This document shows positions 1 to 9,738 of a stretch of 64,000 nt of DNA, piece after piece. Every line of letters starts with the position of its first letter. Position 1 is the stretch's first letter. Under the pieces are notes generated by a model. It made no database searches and was not told where the DNA came from. It saw only the letters and a list, made by a program, of their open reading frames with translations. The position numbers and the translations under genes were made by a program. This DNA comes from Rhynchopus sp. YZ270_cl-10 (taxonomy: Eukaryota; Euglenozoa; Diplonemea; Diplonemida; Diplonemidae). The stretch lies in contig CAXIVB010000021.1 of the NCBI GenBank assembly GCA_964035575.1, positions 110,297 through 174,296 of the forward strand. The letters are read 5' to 3'.

Positions 1-2390
1 TTACAGTTTTGCACACCCTGAAAATCGATTTTTTCGGCTCCGCCGGTGAAATATCGACATAATTTAGGTATGTTATGTGCATAATATACCCATTAGAGCC
101 CATTCAAGTCACATTCCGACCATTTTTCGTGAAAAAATGCAACTTTTTGTCACCGTGACCCCGAAAAATGACGATTTTTTGGTCGATTTTTTCGGCCAAA
201 AATTTCGTACCACAGGGCCATACCATATACTGGGATTATCAACTTTTTGAAAATACGGCCTGGTATTCGGGTGTATATGTCCCATGGGGCCCATAGTAAC
301 CTTACTGGGTCATGCCGAAAGCCAATCTTAATAGTAAAATTCGATTTTCTGTGAAAAATATTTTGACCAAAAAATCGTCATTTTTCCGATTTTCGTCATT
401 TTTACAGTTTTGCACACCCTGAAAATCGATTTTTTCGGCTCCGCCGGTGAAATATCGACATAATTTAGGTATGTTATGTGCATAATATACCCATTAGAGC
501 CCATTCAAGTCACATTCCGACCATTTTTCGTGAAAAAATGCAACTTTTTGTCACCGTGACCCCGAAAAATGACGATTTTTTGGTCGATTTTTTCGGCCAA
601 AAATTTCGTACCACAGGGCCATACCATATACTGGGATTATCAACTTTTTGAAAATACGGCCTGGTATTCGGGTGTATATGTCCCATGGGGCCCATAGTAA
701 CCTTACTGGGTCATGCCGAAAGCCAATCTTAATAGTAAAATTCGATTTTCTGTGAAAAATATTTTGACCAAAAAATCGTCATTTTTCCGATTTTCGTCAT
801 TTTTACAGTTTTGCACACCCTGAAAATCGATTTTTTCGGCTCCGCCGGTGAAATATCGACATAATTTAGGTATGTTATGTGCATAATATACCCATTAGAG
901 CCCATTCAAGTCACATTCCGACCATTTTTCGTGAAAAAATGCAACTTTTTGTCACCGTGACCCCGAAAAATGACGATTTTTTGGTCGATTTTTTCGGCCA
1001 AAAATTTCGTACCACAGGGCCATACCATATACTGGGATTATCAACTTTTTGAAAATACGGCCTGGTATTCGGGTGTATATGTCCCATGGGGCCCATAGTA
1101 ACCTTACTGGGTCATGCCGAAAGCCAATCTTAATAGTAAAATTCGATTTTCTGTGAAAAATATTTTGACCAAAAAATCGTCATTTTTCCGATTTTCGTCA
1201 TTTTTACAGTTTTGCACACCCTGAAAATCGATTTTTTCGGCTCCGCCGGTGAAATATCGACATAATTTAGGTATGTTATGTGCATAATATACCCATTAGA
1301 GCCCATTCAAGTCACATTCCGACCATTTTTCGTGAAAAAATGCAACTTTTTGTCACCGTGACCCCGAAAAATGACGATTTTTTGGTCGATTTTTTCGGCC
1401 AAAAATTTCGTACCACAGGGCCATACCATATACTGGGATTATCAACTTTTTGAAAATACGGCCTGGTATTCGGGTGTATATGTCCCATGGGGCCCATAGT
1501 AACCTTACTGGGTCATGCCGAAAGCCAATCTTAATAGTAAAATTCGATTTTCTGTGAAAAATATTTTGACCAAAAAATCGTCATTTTTCCGATTTTCGTC
1601 ATTTTTACAGTTTTGCACACCCTGAAAATCGATTTTTTCGGCTCCGCCGGTGAAATATCGACATAATTTAGGTATGTTATGTGCATAATATACCCATTAG
1701 AGCCCATTCAAGTCACATTCCGACCATTTTTCGTGAAAAAATGCAACTTTTTGTCACCGTGACCCCGAAAAATGACGATTTTTTGGTCGATTTTTTCGGC
1801 CAAAAATTTCGTACCACAGGGCCATACCATATACTGGGATTATCAACTTTTTGAAAATACGGCCTGGTATTCGGGTGTATATGTCCCATGGGGCCCATAG
1901 TAACCTTACTGGGTCATGCCGAAAGCCAATCTTAATAGTAAAATTCGATTTTCTGTGAAAAATATTTTGACCAAAAAATCGTCATTTTTCCGATTTTCGT
2001 CATTTTTACAGTTTTGCACACCCTGAAAATCGATTTTTTCGGCTCCGCCGGTGAAATATCGACATAATTTAGGTATGTTATGTGCATAATATACCCATTA
2101 GAGCCCATTCAAGTCACATTCCGACCATTTTTCGTGAAAAAATGCAACTTTTTGTCACCGTGACCCCGAAAAATGACGATTTTTTGGTCGATTTTTTCGG
2201 CCAAAAATTTCGTACCACAGGGCCATACCATATACTGGGATTATCAACTTTTTGAAAATACGGCCTGGTATTCGGGTGTATATGTCCCATGGGGCCCATA
2301 GTAACCTTACTGGGTCATGCCCAAAGCCAATCTTAATAGTAAAATTCGATTTTCTGTGAAAAATATTTTCACCAAAAAATCGACTTTTTT
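1..2390. repeat. 401-bp satellite, about 6 monomers
   Basis: Head-to-tail monomers of exactly 401 bp, almost identical. The last one diverges after about 2365 and is the only one reading CATGCCCAAAGCC rather than CATGCCGAAAGCC. A 61-codon open frame recurs in each monomer on the minus strand, but it only reflects the repeat; I see no coding signal. The block begins before the window, so the true copy number is larger. Confidence 0.97.
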
Positions 2391-2399
2391 CAAAATATT

Positions 2400-3900
2400 T
2401 CTCAGTTAGACAGTGTGTGATGCTCGGATCTGAGCGTACGACCCCGCAATTGACTCAGATGTGCTCAAATACCCCATATACCCAAGAAAATTGCATTTTC
2501 GAGTGAAAAGAAGGTTCGTACAGAGGTCATATGCCTGTGTACAGGTATATTTGCCTGTAACCCCTATGTTTGAGCACCGGCTAAGTTGTAGAGAGGGCCT
2601 GATACTCGGAATTGACCGTGCGACCCCGCAATTGACTCAGATTGGCCCAAAAACCCTATATACCCAAGATTTCTTCATTTTCGTGCAAATTTGAGGTATT
2701 TAGATATGGTTGTTTGCATGTTACACCAAAATACAGGTGTTTGTTGCACCTGTAAAATTTGAGACATTGTGTGATGCTCTAATCTGATCGTACGACCCCG
2801 CAATTGACTCAAAAATGTCCAAAAACCCCACATTCCCAAGATTTTTGCATTTTCGAGCATATATGAGCCATTTAGATATGATTATTAGCCATTTTACCCA
2901 ATATACAGGTGTTTGTTGCATAGCTAAAATTCTAGACATTGTCTGATGCTCGGATCTGACCGTACGACCCCGCAATTGACTCAGATGTGCCCAAAAACCC
3001 TATATACCCAAGATTTCTTCATTTTCATGCGTATTTGAGACATTCAGATATGGTTATATGCATTTTACACCAAAATACATGTGATTGTTGCTTTTTTGAA
3101 ATTCTAGACATTGTGTGATACTCGGATCTGATCGTGCGACCCCGCAATGAACTCAAATGTGCCCAAAAACCCCATATTCCCAAGATTATTGCATTTTAGA
3201 GCATTTTTAAGCTACTTACATGTGGTTATTAGCCATTTTACCCAAAATAGACATGTTTATTGCATAGTTGAAATTCTAGGTATTGTGTGATGCTCGGATC
3301 TGATCGTGCGACCCCGCAATTGACTCAGATGTGCCCAAAAAACCCATATTCCCAAGATTTTTGCATTTTCGTGCAAATTTAAGGTATTCAGATATGGTTA
3401 TATGCATGTTACACCAAAATACAGGTGTTTGTTGCACCTGTAAAATTCTAGACATTATGTGATGCTCAGATCTGATCGTACGACCCCGCAATGAACTCAG
3501 ATGTGCCCAAAAACCCCATATTCCCAAGATTTTTGCGTTTTAGAGCACATTCTAATTGCTTAGATAGGGTATAAAGGCATTTTGCCCATATTTTTGCGAC
3601 ATTTTACCGATTAGGATACTTCTGATGCTCCAATCAAATCGTCCGACCCCGCAATGGATTCAGAATGGCCCAAAAACCCTATATTCCCAAGATTTTTGCA
3701 CTTTTAAGGGTTTCTGACATCCTTAGATAGGATAAAGAGGCATTTTCAGGTATTTTGATAAACGGACATTTTGTCTATTAGGATATGTGTGATGCTCAGA
3801 TTGATTCATCTGACCTCATAATGGATTCAGGAGCCCCTAAATATGCCATTTTCCCAAAAATTTCTCACTTTTGACAATTTTGAAGATTCTCAGAAAGAGT
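2400..3900. repeat. About 172-bp diverged tandem repeat
   Basis: The core CGACCCCGCAATTGACTCAG, followed by a CCCAAAAACCC / CCCAAGATTTTTGCATTTT stretch, recurs near 2441, 2622, 2794, 2967, 3139, 3310, 3483 and 3645, with a weaker copy near 3810. Spacing is about 162-181 bp. Copies differ by many substitutions, so this array is older than the 401-bp one. Reversed relatives lie in the tRNA array and near 22,100 and 22,700. Confidence 0.9.
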
Positions 3901-3951
3901 GAGGAGACAAAAAAATGAGAAAAATCTGAAAAAGTCAAAATATATTATCTG

Positions 3952-4012
3952 TCTCAGGTGTTGAACCCGGGACCGAAAGAATATCGGACCACGGTACAAC
4001 ACACTAGGATTT
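3952..4012 (-). pseudogene. Possible degraded tRNA-like sequence
   Basis: The minus strand has a B-box-like GGTTCAACACC preceded by CGGTCCCG and a loose A-box-like region, but no acceptor stem or anticodon arm closes. It may be a tRNA relic; a chance match is equally possible. Copies lie at 30336-30396 and 57155-57215. Confidence 0.25.
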
Positions 4013-4100
4013 TCTGACGCAAGTATTTTTTTAGTTTTTTATGGATGCGCACAGCTAAGAACCGGTCTGACAATTTAGATCTATTTTTCGGTGTATTTAT

Positions 4101-4190
4101 CCAGTTGGTCACCCGCGCCAGTACTATCCAGGCTTGGAGGTGTCTAACTTCTCAGGTAAAAACGGACTGGTAATAAGTCTTCCCAGCTTT
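4101..4190 (-). pseudogene. Truncated inverted 5S rRNA fragment
   Basis: Positions 4101-4154 are a diverged reverse copy of the middle of the 5S gene (CCAGTTGGTCACCCGCGCCA, then AGTACTATCCAGGC). A further piece, GTCTTCCCAGCT, lies at about 4179-4190. It points against the intact forward 5S gene that starts 20 bp later. Confidence 0.7.
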
Positions 4191-4209
4191 TCTATCCAGA
4201 CCTATTATT

Positions 4210-4328
4210 GGATTCGGCCATACTCTGGTGAATACACCTCATCCCGCCTGATTTGAGAAGTTAAGCACCAGCAGGCCTGGATAGTACTGGCGTGGGTGAC
4301 CAGCTGGGAAGTCCGGGTGCTTGAATCC
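4210..4328 (+). rRNA. 5S rRNA: 5S ribosomal RNA (copy 1)
   Basis: A 119-nt gene starting GGATTCGGCCATAC and ending GTGCTTGAATCC, so the two ends pair (GGATTC/GAATCC) as helix I. The middle contains AGTTAAGCACC and GCCTGGATAGTACTGG, the usual internal control region and loop E area. A T-run follows at 4329. It is followed 48 bp later by the upstream element of the unidentified RNA A1. Confidence 0.97.
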
Positions 4329-4375
4329 TTTTTCCTTTTCTTCTGTTGTATTAGGTGTGCACATTTGAGGATGTC

Positions 4376-4415
4376 CAGACCCTGACCCACCTCCAACAAG
4401 ACGACCCTGTCTTGT
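4376..4415 (+). promoter_or_regulatory. Pol III-type upstream element (RNA A1)
   Basis: A 40-bp block beginning CAGACCCTGACCCACCTCC and ending in an inverted repeat (ACAAGACG ACCC TGTCTTGT, with one mismatch). It ends 24 bp before RNA A1. The same block precedes A2, 7SL and U6, always in the direction of the gene. Assignment to Pol III is inferred from those genes. Confidence 0.75.
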
Positions 4416-4438
4416 ATTCCGATGTTTGCTGCATGTTT

Positions 4439-4775
4439 GGGTGCTAAGTTAGTGTGCTACTTCGAAACCAAACAACTCGTTCAGCAACAACAAAAACTTG
4501 AAAAAGACATTTTTTCCAAGGAAAATTCTTTTACAATTTTGTGTGAAGACCGGTCATGTTGCGGGCCCGATGTGGCCTGCGACGGACTACTCTCATATGA
4601 TAGTAAATCCCGTACAATCTGTACAGAATATTACCATGACGATATTATTCTTACATTCGTGTAAACTAATCTTCCGATTGCGTTCTATTTCACACTTCAA
4701 ATATTAGAACTGGATGTGGGATTGCCAGTTTACTGGTGGTCCCGATCCAGCACACAACGCAAGCACCCAATTTTT
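4439..4775 (+). ncRNA. Unidentified structured RNA, copy A1
   Basis: About 335 nt bounded by an upstream Pol III-type element and a T9 run. The first 20 nt (GGGTGCTAAGTTAGTGTGCT) pair with the last 20 (AGCACACAACGCAAGCACCC), closing the molecule. An internal hairpin at 4558-4583 has a 10-bp stem around CGATGT, and its stem shows compensatory changes against copy A2. It is not 7SL (found elsewhere) nor any spliceosomal RNA. RNase MRP, RNase P or U3 are possible, but I saw none of their signature motifs. Confidence 0.75.
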
Positions 4776-4876
4776 TTTTGTCCCTGCCCGTCCACAGGCC
4801 ATGTGTGCACCAGTGACCGCAAACCCACAAACCCCAAGTTAGGTTGGAAATTCTTGGGGAGCTCTGAAAAAAACCT

Positions 4877-4948
4877 AGGCCGCTGTGGGGATTGAACCCA
4901 CGACCCCATCATTACGGATGATGTGCTCTACCACTGAGCTAAACAGCC
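4877..4948 (-). tRNA. tRNA-Thr-CGT: tRNA-Thr (CGT)
   Basis: Cloverleaf closes with acceptor GGCTGTT/AGCGGCC and a T arm with GGGTTCAATCC. The anticodon arm is CATCA-TCCGTAA-TGATG, so position 33 is C instead of the near-universal U. First tRNA of the array; a T-run follows. Confidence 0.94.
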
Positions 4949-5025
4949 ACATTTTAGGGAGCAAGGTGTGAAAGCTCTGAGAACCAATTTACACAGGAGA
5001 AACAAAACAGGGGAAAAAAAAACTG

Positions 5026-5097
5026 TGGACCCTGAGAGGTTCGAACTCTCGGCCTCCCGTATGCGGAACGGGCGCTCTTCCACTGAGCTAAGAGCCC
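5026..5097 (-). tRNA. tRNA-Ala-CGC: tRNA-Ala (CGC)
   Basis: Acceptor GGGCTCT/AGGGTCC contains the G3:U70 pair that marks alanine tRNAs. The anticodon arm CCCGT-TCCGCAT-ACGGG has C at position 33. Confidence 0.95.
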
Positions 5098-5175
5098 CAC
5101 AATTATGATGCTTCTTTAAAACAACAAGCTTTGGGCCGAAATAGGCTTTTAAGTGATCACACAACGAAGAAAAAG

Positions 5176-5257
5176 TGACGAGGGTGAGGTTTGAACTCAC
5201 GCCCCCGAAGAGACTACGACCTGAACGTAGCGCCTTAGACCACTCGGCCACCTCGCC
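5176..5257 (-). tRNA. tRNA-Leu-CAG: tRNA-Leu (CAG)
   Basis: 82-nt class II tRNA with a long variable arm. Anticodon loop TTCAGGT between CTACG and CGTAG; acceptor GGCGAGG/CCTCGTC; discriminator A, as expected for leucine. Confidence 0.96.
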
Positions 5258-5378
5258 TTACTAGGCTCCTTCGTTAAAAATTTTTTCACCATCGCGGAGG
5301 TATGAAGGAAATTTTTGATGCGTGCTCTGTACATTTCAAAAGACCCCCTTCAAAGAAAAGAAGATGGAGAGAAAGCAT

Positions 5379-5451
5379 GGCGCTATAGCTCAGTGGTTAG
5401 AGCGCTCGCCCAGTAAGCGAGAGGTCGAGGGTTCGATCCCCTCTAGTGCCT
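5379..5451 (+). tRNA. tRNA-Thr-AGT: tRNA-Thr (AGT)
   Basis: Acceptor GGCGCTA/TAGTGCC. Anticodon arm CTCGC-CCAGTAA-GCGAG, so C at position 33 again. The A34 would be read as inosine. T-run a few bases downstream. Confidence 0.95.
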
Positions 5452-5535
5452 TGTTTTTTGTTCACTGTCCTATTTCTGGTTCGTTGTTAGGTCACAAACA
5501 ACCTGTTCACATGTTGTCCATCATGACTCAGTATT

Positions 5536-5654
5536 GGATTCGGCCATACTCTGGTGAATACACCTCATCCCGCCTGATTTGAGAAGTTAAGCACCAGCAG
5601 GCCTGGATAGTACTGGCGTGGGTGACCAGCTGGGAAGTCCGGGTGCTTGAATCC
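5536..5654 (+). rRNA. 5S rRNA: 5S ribosomal RNA (copy 2)
   Basis: Same 119-nt sequence as the copy at 4210, embedded between tRNA-Thr(AGT) and a block of dispersed repeats. The T-run at 5655 is T5. Confidence 0.97.
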
Positions 5655-5699
5655 TTTTTACTTTTTTTTACTGAAGCAGAAAGTTGTTCTGGATTGCTC

Positions 5700-6310
5700 A
5701 CACAGGATCAAAAACGCGAAAACGTTGGGAATATGTGTTATTTGGGTGCTCCCGAACCCATTATGAGGTCGGACGATTTGATTGGAGCATCAGAAGTGCC
5801 CTAATTGAGGTGGCCAAAATGACCGTTTTTACCTGCTATTCCGCAACAGCCCAACTGGTCAAAAATGCGAAAACGTTGGGAAAACGGGTTATTTGGATGC
5901 TCCTGAAGCCATCATGAGGTCGGAACCGCAAATTGGAGCATCACACATGTCCTAATCACTTACTCCCAGTGAAACACGGTACACATGGAATTTTCCGATT
6001 TTCCACCGGATACTCCGCAATAGCAAGATCGTCCAAAATGTGAAAACGTTGGGATAATGGGTCATTCGGATGCTCCTGAATTCATTATGAGGTTGTAACC
6101 GCAAATTAGAGCATCAGAAGTGCCCTAATCGAGTTCGCGAAAATGACCCAGCAAAATGTCATTTTCACCTCTATTCTGCAATAGCCAGATCGTCAAAAAT
6201 GGGAAACTAACGGGAAAATGGGATGTTTGGATGCTCCTGAATCCATTATGAAGTCGTAACCGCAAATTGGAGCATCACACATCCCTAATCAGCCCTAATC
6301 ACTTACTCCC
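5700..6310. repeat. Dispersed repeat block, about 4 copies
   Basis: Copies of about 150-165 bp with AAAACGTTGGGAAAATGGGT, then TGCTCCTGAATCCATTATGAGG and an ATTGGAGCATCA tail. In reverse complement this matches the last monomer of the 172-bp array (near 3800-3870). No RNA gene was seen in this stretch. Confidence 0.85.
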
Positions 6311-6384
6311 AGTGAAAATTTATTTGGGCTATTTGAGATGTATGGAATGTACAGGGTTCCCCCTACACAGCAAAAAGACAATAA

Positions 6385-6466
6385 CGCGGACGGCAGGATT
6401 TGAACCTGCGCGGGCAGAGCCCAATGCATTTCGAGTGCACCTCCGTAACCACTTGGATACGTCCGC
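6385..6466 (-). tRNA. tRNA-Ser-CGA: tRNA-Ser (CGA)
   Basis: 82 nt with a long variable arm; acceptor GCGGACG/CGTCCGC with discriminator G. Anticodon arm GTGCA-CTCGAAA-TGCAT. Position 33 is U. Confidence 0.96.
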
Positions 6467-6546
6467 TACTGTTCCTTTGCAACTTCTGGAGGAGTCATGA
6501 AACGAGCAGGAGGAATGAACATGATTCACTGAACAAAAAAAGGCTT

Positions 6547-6619
6547 TGCTCCCGGCGGGGTTTGAACCCGCGATCCCAGGCTCATAAGACCTGTGCCTTA
6601 ACCACTAGGCCACGAGAGC
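6547..6619 (-). tRNA. tRNA-Ile-TAT: tRNA-Ile (TAT)
   Basis: Acceptor GCTCTCG/CGGGAGC, discriminator A. Anticodon arm CAGGT-CTTATGA-GCCTG gives TAT. No intron, although this isoacceptor carries one in many eukaryotes. Confidence 0.95.
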
Positions 6620-6645
6620 GTCGAGCCCTTTTATCCCTTGATAAG

Positions 6646-6716
6646 GCGACCGTGGTCTAGTGGCATGATGGACCCCTCCCAAGGGTTCGACCCGGGTTCG
6701 ATTCCCGGCGGTCGCA
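6646..6716 (+). tRNA. tRNA-Gly-CCC: tRNA-Gly (CCC)
   Basis: 71 nt; acceptor GCGACCG/CGGTCGC. Anticodon arm GACCC-CTCCCAA-GGGTT with U33, unlike the Gly(GCC) gene of the same array. Confidence 0.95.
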
Positions 6717-6766
6717 TAGCCTTTTTTAAGCTGGGCATGTAGAAAACATCGTTGGAAGTAATTAGA

Positions 6767-6839
6767 AGCAGAGTGGCGCAGTGGTCAGCGCGGTGGGCTC
6801 ATAACCCACAGGTCATAGGATCGAAACCTATCTCTGCTA
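6767..6839 (+). tRNA. tRNA-iMet-CAT: Initiator tRNA-Met (CAT)
   Basis: Starts AGCAGAG with A1:U72, and the T loop reads ATCGAAA (A54, A60), both marks of a eukaryotic initiator. Anticodon loop CTCATAA keeps U33, whereas the elongator Met gene at 14169 has C33; vertebrate initiators show the reverse. Confidence 0.96.
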
Positions 6840-6940
6840 GAAAACCTTTTTCAGTGAACCCATTTTTTTGACTTGAAAAAAATTTTTTGCACACCAAAAA
6901 AAAGTTGGTCAGACCCTTGCCAACATCTCACTAAGTTTGG

Positions 6941-7013
6941 GCAGCTATCGTCTAGTGGTTAGGACGTCCGCCTTACACGCGGAAGATCGCTGGTTCAATC
7001 CCAGCTAGTTGTA
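6941..7013 (+). tRNA. tRNA-Val-TAC: tRNA-Val (TAC)
   Basis: Acceptor GCAGCTA/TAGTTGT with two G:U pairs. Anticodon arm TCCGC-CTTACAC-GCGGA. Confidence 0.95.
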
Positions 7014-7104
7014 CTTTTCATTTTTGAATTTCCTTCACAATTTTTACAGGTGGTGTTGACTGTGAAGGGACACTTCCTTAAAACAAGAAAAGAATATGAA
7101 ACAA

Positions 7105-7177
7105 GCCCCATTGGCGCAATGGATAGCGCGTTGGACTTCTAATCCAAAGGTTGTGGGTTCGAGTCCCACATGGGGTA
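7105..7177 (+). tRNA. tRNA-Arg-TCT: tRNA-Arg (TCT)
   Basis: Acceptor GCCCCAT/ATGGGGT. Anticodon arm TTGGA-CTTCTAA-TCCAA. The body closely resembles the Arg(TCG) gene at 13497. Confidence 0.96.
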
Positions 7178-7265
7178 ATTCTTTTCTTTGTTTTTTATTT
7201 TTCAGATTCGGTGTGATTGAAGACTTTCTCTGGACGCATTCTTTTTAAAAACAGGCTTCATTGTA

Positions 7266-7337
7266 TCCTCGGTAGTATAGAGGTCAGTATTTCCGCCTGT
7301 CACGCGGAAGACCCGGGTTCAATTCCCGGCCGGGGAA
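7266..7337 (+). tRNA. tRNA-Asp-GTC: tRNA-Asp (GTC)
   Basis: Acceptor TCCTCGG/CCGGGGA. Anticodon arm TCCGC-CTGTCAC-GCGGA. A second, reverse copy with the same sequence lies at 13632. Confidence 0.96.
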
Positions 7338-7439
7338 TTCTTTTTATGTGTTGTGTTTTTTTCTGTTTTTCCTTTTGCTCTGTTTTGGTTGTCCTTTCTC
7401 ATCATTCTCATTTCATTTCTAATATAAATCTGTTGGCAA

Positions 7440-7521
7440 GGCAGGATGGCCGAGAGGTCTAAGGCGGAGGACTCAAGTTCCTTTCTCTTCGGAGGCGTGG
7501 GTTCAAACCCCACTCCTGTCA
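7440..7521 (+). tRNA. tRNA-Leu-CAA: tRNA-Leu (CAA)
   Basis: 82 nt, long variable arm, acceptor GGCAGGA/TCCTGTC. Anticodon arm GAGGA-CTCAAGT-TCCTT. It reads UUG; no partner for UUA is present in the unit. Confidence 0.96.
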
Positions 7522-7628
7522 CACTTTTTTCCTTCTATTGTCCAGAATCAATTTTTCAAGGGATCAGTTTTTTTCACAATTTGTTTTTCTGACAAAAAAT
7601 CTGTGACACAAAAACTTGAAAAAAAGAG

Positions 7629-7700
7629 GGGCTCAGCAGGGAATCGAACCCTGGACCTCTCGCACCCAAAGCGAGAATCATGCCACTAGACCACTAAGCC
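7629..7700 (-). tRNA. tRNA-Pro-TGG: tRNA-Pro (TGG)
   Basis: Acceptor GGCTTAG/CTGAGCC, discriminator C. Anticodon arm CTCGC-TTTGGGT-GCGAG. Its body is nearly the same as the Pro(CGG) gene at 15836. Confidence 0.96.
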
Positions 7701-7821
7701 TTCGTTTTGTACCCATATTCCCATTTTCTTCTGTCCAAAATTTTTTTTATTTTGACACAGTTTTGGGTTTTGGGTGGTGAATGCACACACCATCTCGTTT
7801 CTACGAACCATATAAATGTCA

Positions 7822-7895
7822 GCACCTATGGTCTAGTTGGTTATGACGCCTCGTTAACACCGAGGAGGTCTCCGGTTCAAACCCGGATAGGTGTA
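7822..7895 (+). tRNA. tRNA-Val-AAC: tRNA-Val (AAC)
   Basis: 74 nt; acceptor GCACCTA/TAGGTGT. Anticodon arm CCTCG-TTAACAC-CGAGG. Confidence 0.95.
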
Positions 7896-8539
7896 CACTT
7901 CTTTTTGTGCGTTTGTTTTTTGGCCTTGTATTGCCCATTTTTTTTGGGGGTGAGAGCACATCCGCAAACACGTGTCATAATGCTAACGTTTGCGGCTGTG
8001 CTACTCTGCCAATTTTTTTGGATTTGGTGAAAAATGGTACCAAAATCAAATCCCGGAGCAATCAGTTTTTGTTGCCGGAAGCACATGCGGAAATGGGTGG
8101 GGATTCCTTAACATTTCCACATGTGCTTCCTTTTCCACATGTGCTTCCTTTTCAGTCCTTTCCATCTCGAACGAACTTTGATCAGCGGAAACATGAAACA
8201 GACTGACTTACATGTTACATAGCATCTCAGCTCAACTTGATTGCAGGCCAAAAAATAATTTTCGGCCAAAATTTTTTTTTAAGTTTTTGTTGCCAGAAGC
8301 CATATGCTGAAACTTGCACAGCACACAGTGAGCTGTGCGCCCACAACGGAGGGCCTGTTCTGTGCGCCCACAATGGGGGGGTGTTCTGTGCGCCCATATC
8401 GGGGTCTGAGCTGTGCGCCCGACATACCAAAAAATTTTCGTCCAAAAAATTGGGATGTAGTAGCACAGCGCACTTTTCCAATGTAGTAGCACAGCGCACC
8501 TTGAAAATTGTTATTAGAGTTGAGGGGAAAAAAGAGAAG
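7896..8539. other. Gene-free spacer with short repeats
   Basis: No RNA gene is recognisable. It contains a tandem pair of CACATGTGCTTCCTTTTC near 8118-8153 and, from 8325 to 8500, several TGTGCGCCC motifs separated by about 25 bp, ending in two GTAGTAGCACAGCGCAC copies. The TGTGCGCCC motif is the reverse complement of the core of the minisatellite at 12024. Copies at 34280-34923 and 61099-61742. Confidence 0.7.
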
Positions 8540-8556
8540 TGCCTCCACCTGGGATT

Positions 8557-8605
<49 letters not shown>

Positions 8606-8612
8606 AAGAGGC
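8540..8612 (-). tRNA. tRNA-Phe-GAA: tRNA-Phe (GAA)
   Basis: Acceptor GCCTCTT/GGAGGC side closes with discriminator A. Anticodon arm TCAGA-CTGAAGA-TCTGA. The only Phe gene of the unit. Confidence 0.95.
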
Positions 8613-8692
8613 CTTGTTTTAGGGTATGCATATTTTTTACACGGCCAACATTTTTTGACAACAGGTCAAAGTCAAAGTAGTAGAAAAAGTAT

Positions 8693-8765
8693 TGGTCGTG
8701 ACAGGGCTCGAACCTGGGACCGTTGGCTTATTAGACCAATGCTCTACCGACTGAGCTACACGACC
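8693..8765 (-). tRNA. tRNA-Ile-AAT: tRNA-Ile (AAT)
   Basis: Acceptor GGTCGTG/CACGACC. Anticodon arm TTGGT-CTAATAA-GCCAA; A34 is expected to become inosine. Confidence 0.96.
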
Positions 8766-8859
8766 GACAATAATGACGAAAGGAATCGCCAAGCTGGGGT
8801 ACACACTATTTTTTTCTATTGTGCACAAAACTGTATTTGCATGACCTCATCTTACTGAT

Positions 8860-9460
8860 ACTCTGCAACAGCAAAGTGGTCAAAAATGCGAAAACATTGG
8901 GAAAATGGGTTATTTGGGTGCTCCTGAATGCATTATGAGGTTAAACGATGTGATTAGAGCATCAGAAGTATCCTGATCGAGTTGGCGAAAATGACCCAGT
9001 AAACTGCCTATTGTACTGCCATTCCGCAATAGCAAAAATAGTCTAAAATGTGAAAACGTTGGGAAAATGGGTTATTTGGGTGCTCTTGAATCCATTATGA
9101 GGTCAGAACCGCAAATTGGAGCACCAGAAGTGCCCTGATCGAGTTGGCGAAAATGACCCACTAAAATGACTTTTGTGCCACCATTCCACGAATGGCAAAA
9201 CGTTCAAAAATGTGAAAATATTGGGAAAACGGGTTATTCGGCTGCTCATGAAGCCATTATGAGGTCAGAATCGCCAATTGGAGCATCAGAAGTGTCCTGA
9301 TAGAGTTGGTTAAAATGACCCAGTAAAATGCCTATTGTACCACTATTGCGTAATAGCAAAATGCTCAAAAATGTGAAAACGTTGGGAAAATGGGTCATTT
9401 GGATGTTCCTGAACGCATTATGAGGTCAGACTCGCCAATTGGACCATCACACACATCCTC
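8860..9460. repeat. Dispersed repeat block, about 4 copies
   Basis: Four copies of the family also found at 5700, each about 150-170 bp, with GAAAACGTTGGGAAAATGGG and CATTATGAGGTCAGA followed by ATTGGAGCATCAGAAGTG. The block fills the gap between tRNA-Ile and tRNA-Ala(TGC). Confidence 0.85.
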
Positions 9461-9551
9461 ATCGCAGGCACTGCACAATGATGTCAGTTCATATTTTTGT
9501 GTGTTTGACTGGCCCAACCAAAAAATAATCAACAAAATATGGCAAAAAAAA

Positions 9552-9623
9552 TGGACATTGAGGGGTTCGAACCCTCGGCCTCCCGTATGCAGAACGGGCG
9601 CTCTACCACTGAGCTAAACGCCC
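9552..9623 (-). tRNA. tRNA-Ala-TGC: tRNA-Ala (TGC)
   Basis: Acceptor GGGCGTT/AATGTCC keeps G3:U70. Anticodon arm CCCGT-TCTGCAT-ACGGG with C33. Body similar to the Ala(CGC) gene at 5026. Confidence 0.95.
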
Positions 9624-9738
9624 CTGATAAATGTCCCTCAAGGAGAGGTACTTGGGGCACGTTCTGTTCGTCTTTTTTGTCAGTTTTTTTTCAAGAACTG
9701 AACAAGCCTTGAAATTGACTCTTTCCTTTAAAACGAAT

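Noticed and set aside
109-294. 61-codon frame recurring in every 401-bp monomer
   Set aside because: Its conservation is that of the whole monomer, with no third-base pattern visible; treated as satellite.
1-2390. CRISPR-like array
   Set aside because: Monomers are 401 bp with no separate spacers, in a eukaryotic context.
3952-4012. Missing Leu(TAA) or another intact tRNA
   Set aside because: Only a B-box-like match; stems do not form, so listed as a doubtful relic.
4439-4775. RNA A1 as 7SL RNA
   Set aside because: A clear 7SL with the GGGGTGAACCGG motif lies at 20791-21107, and A1 has no such motif.
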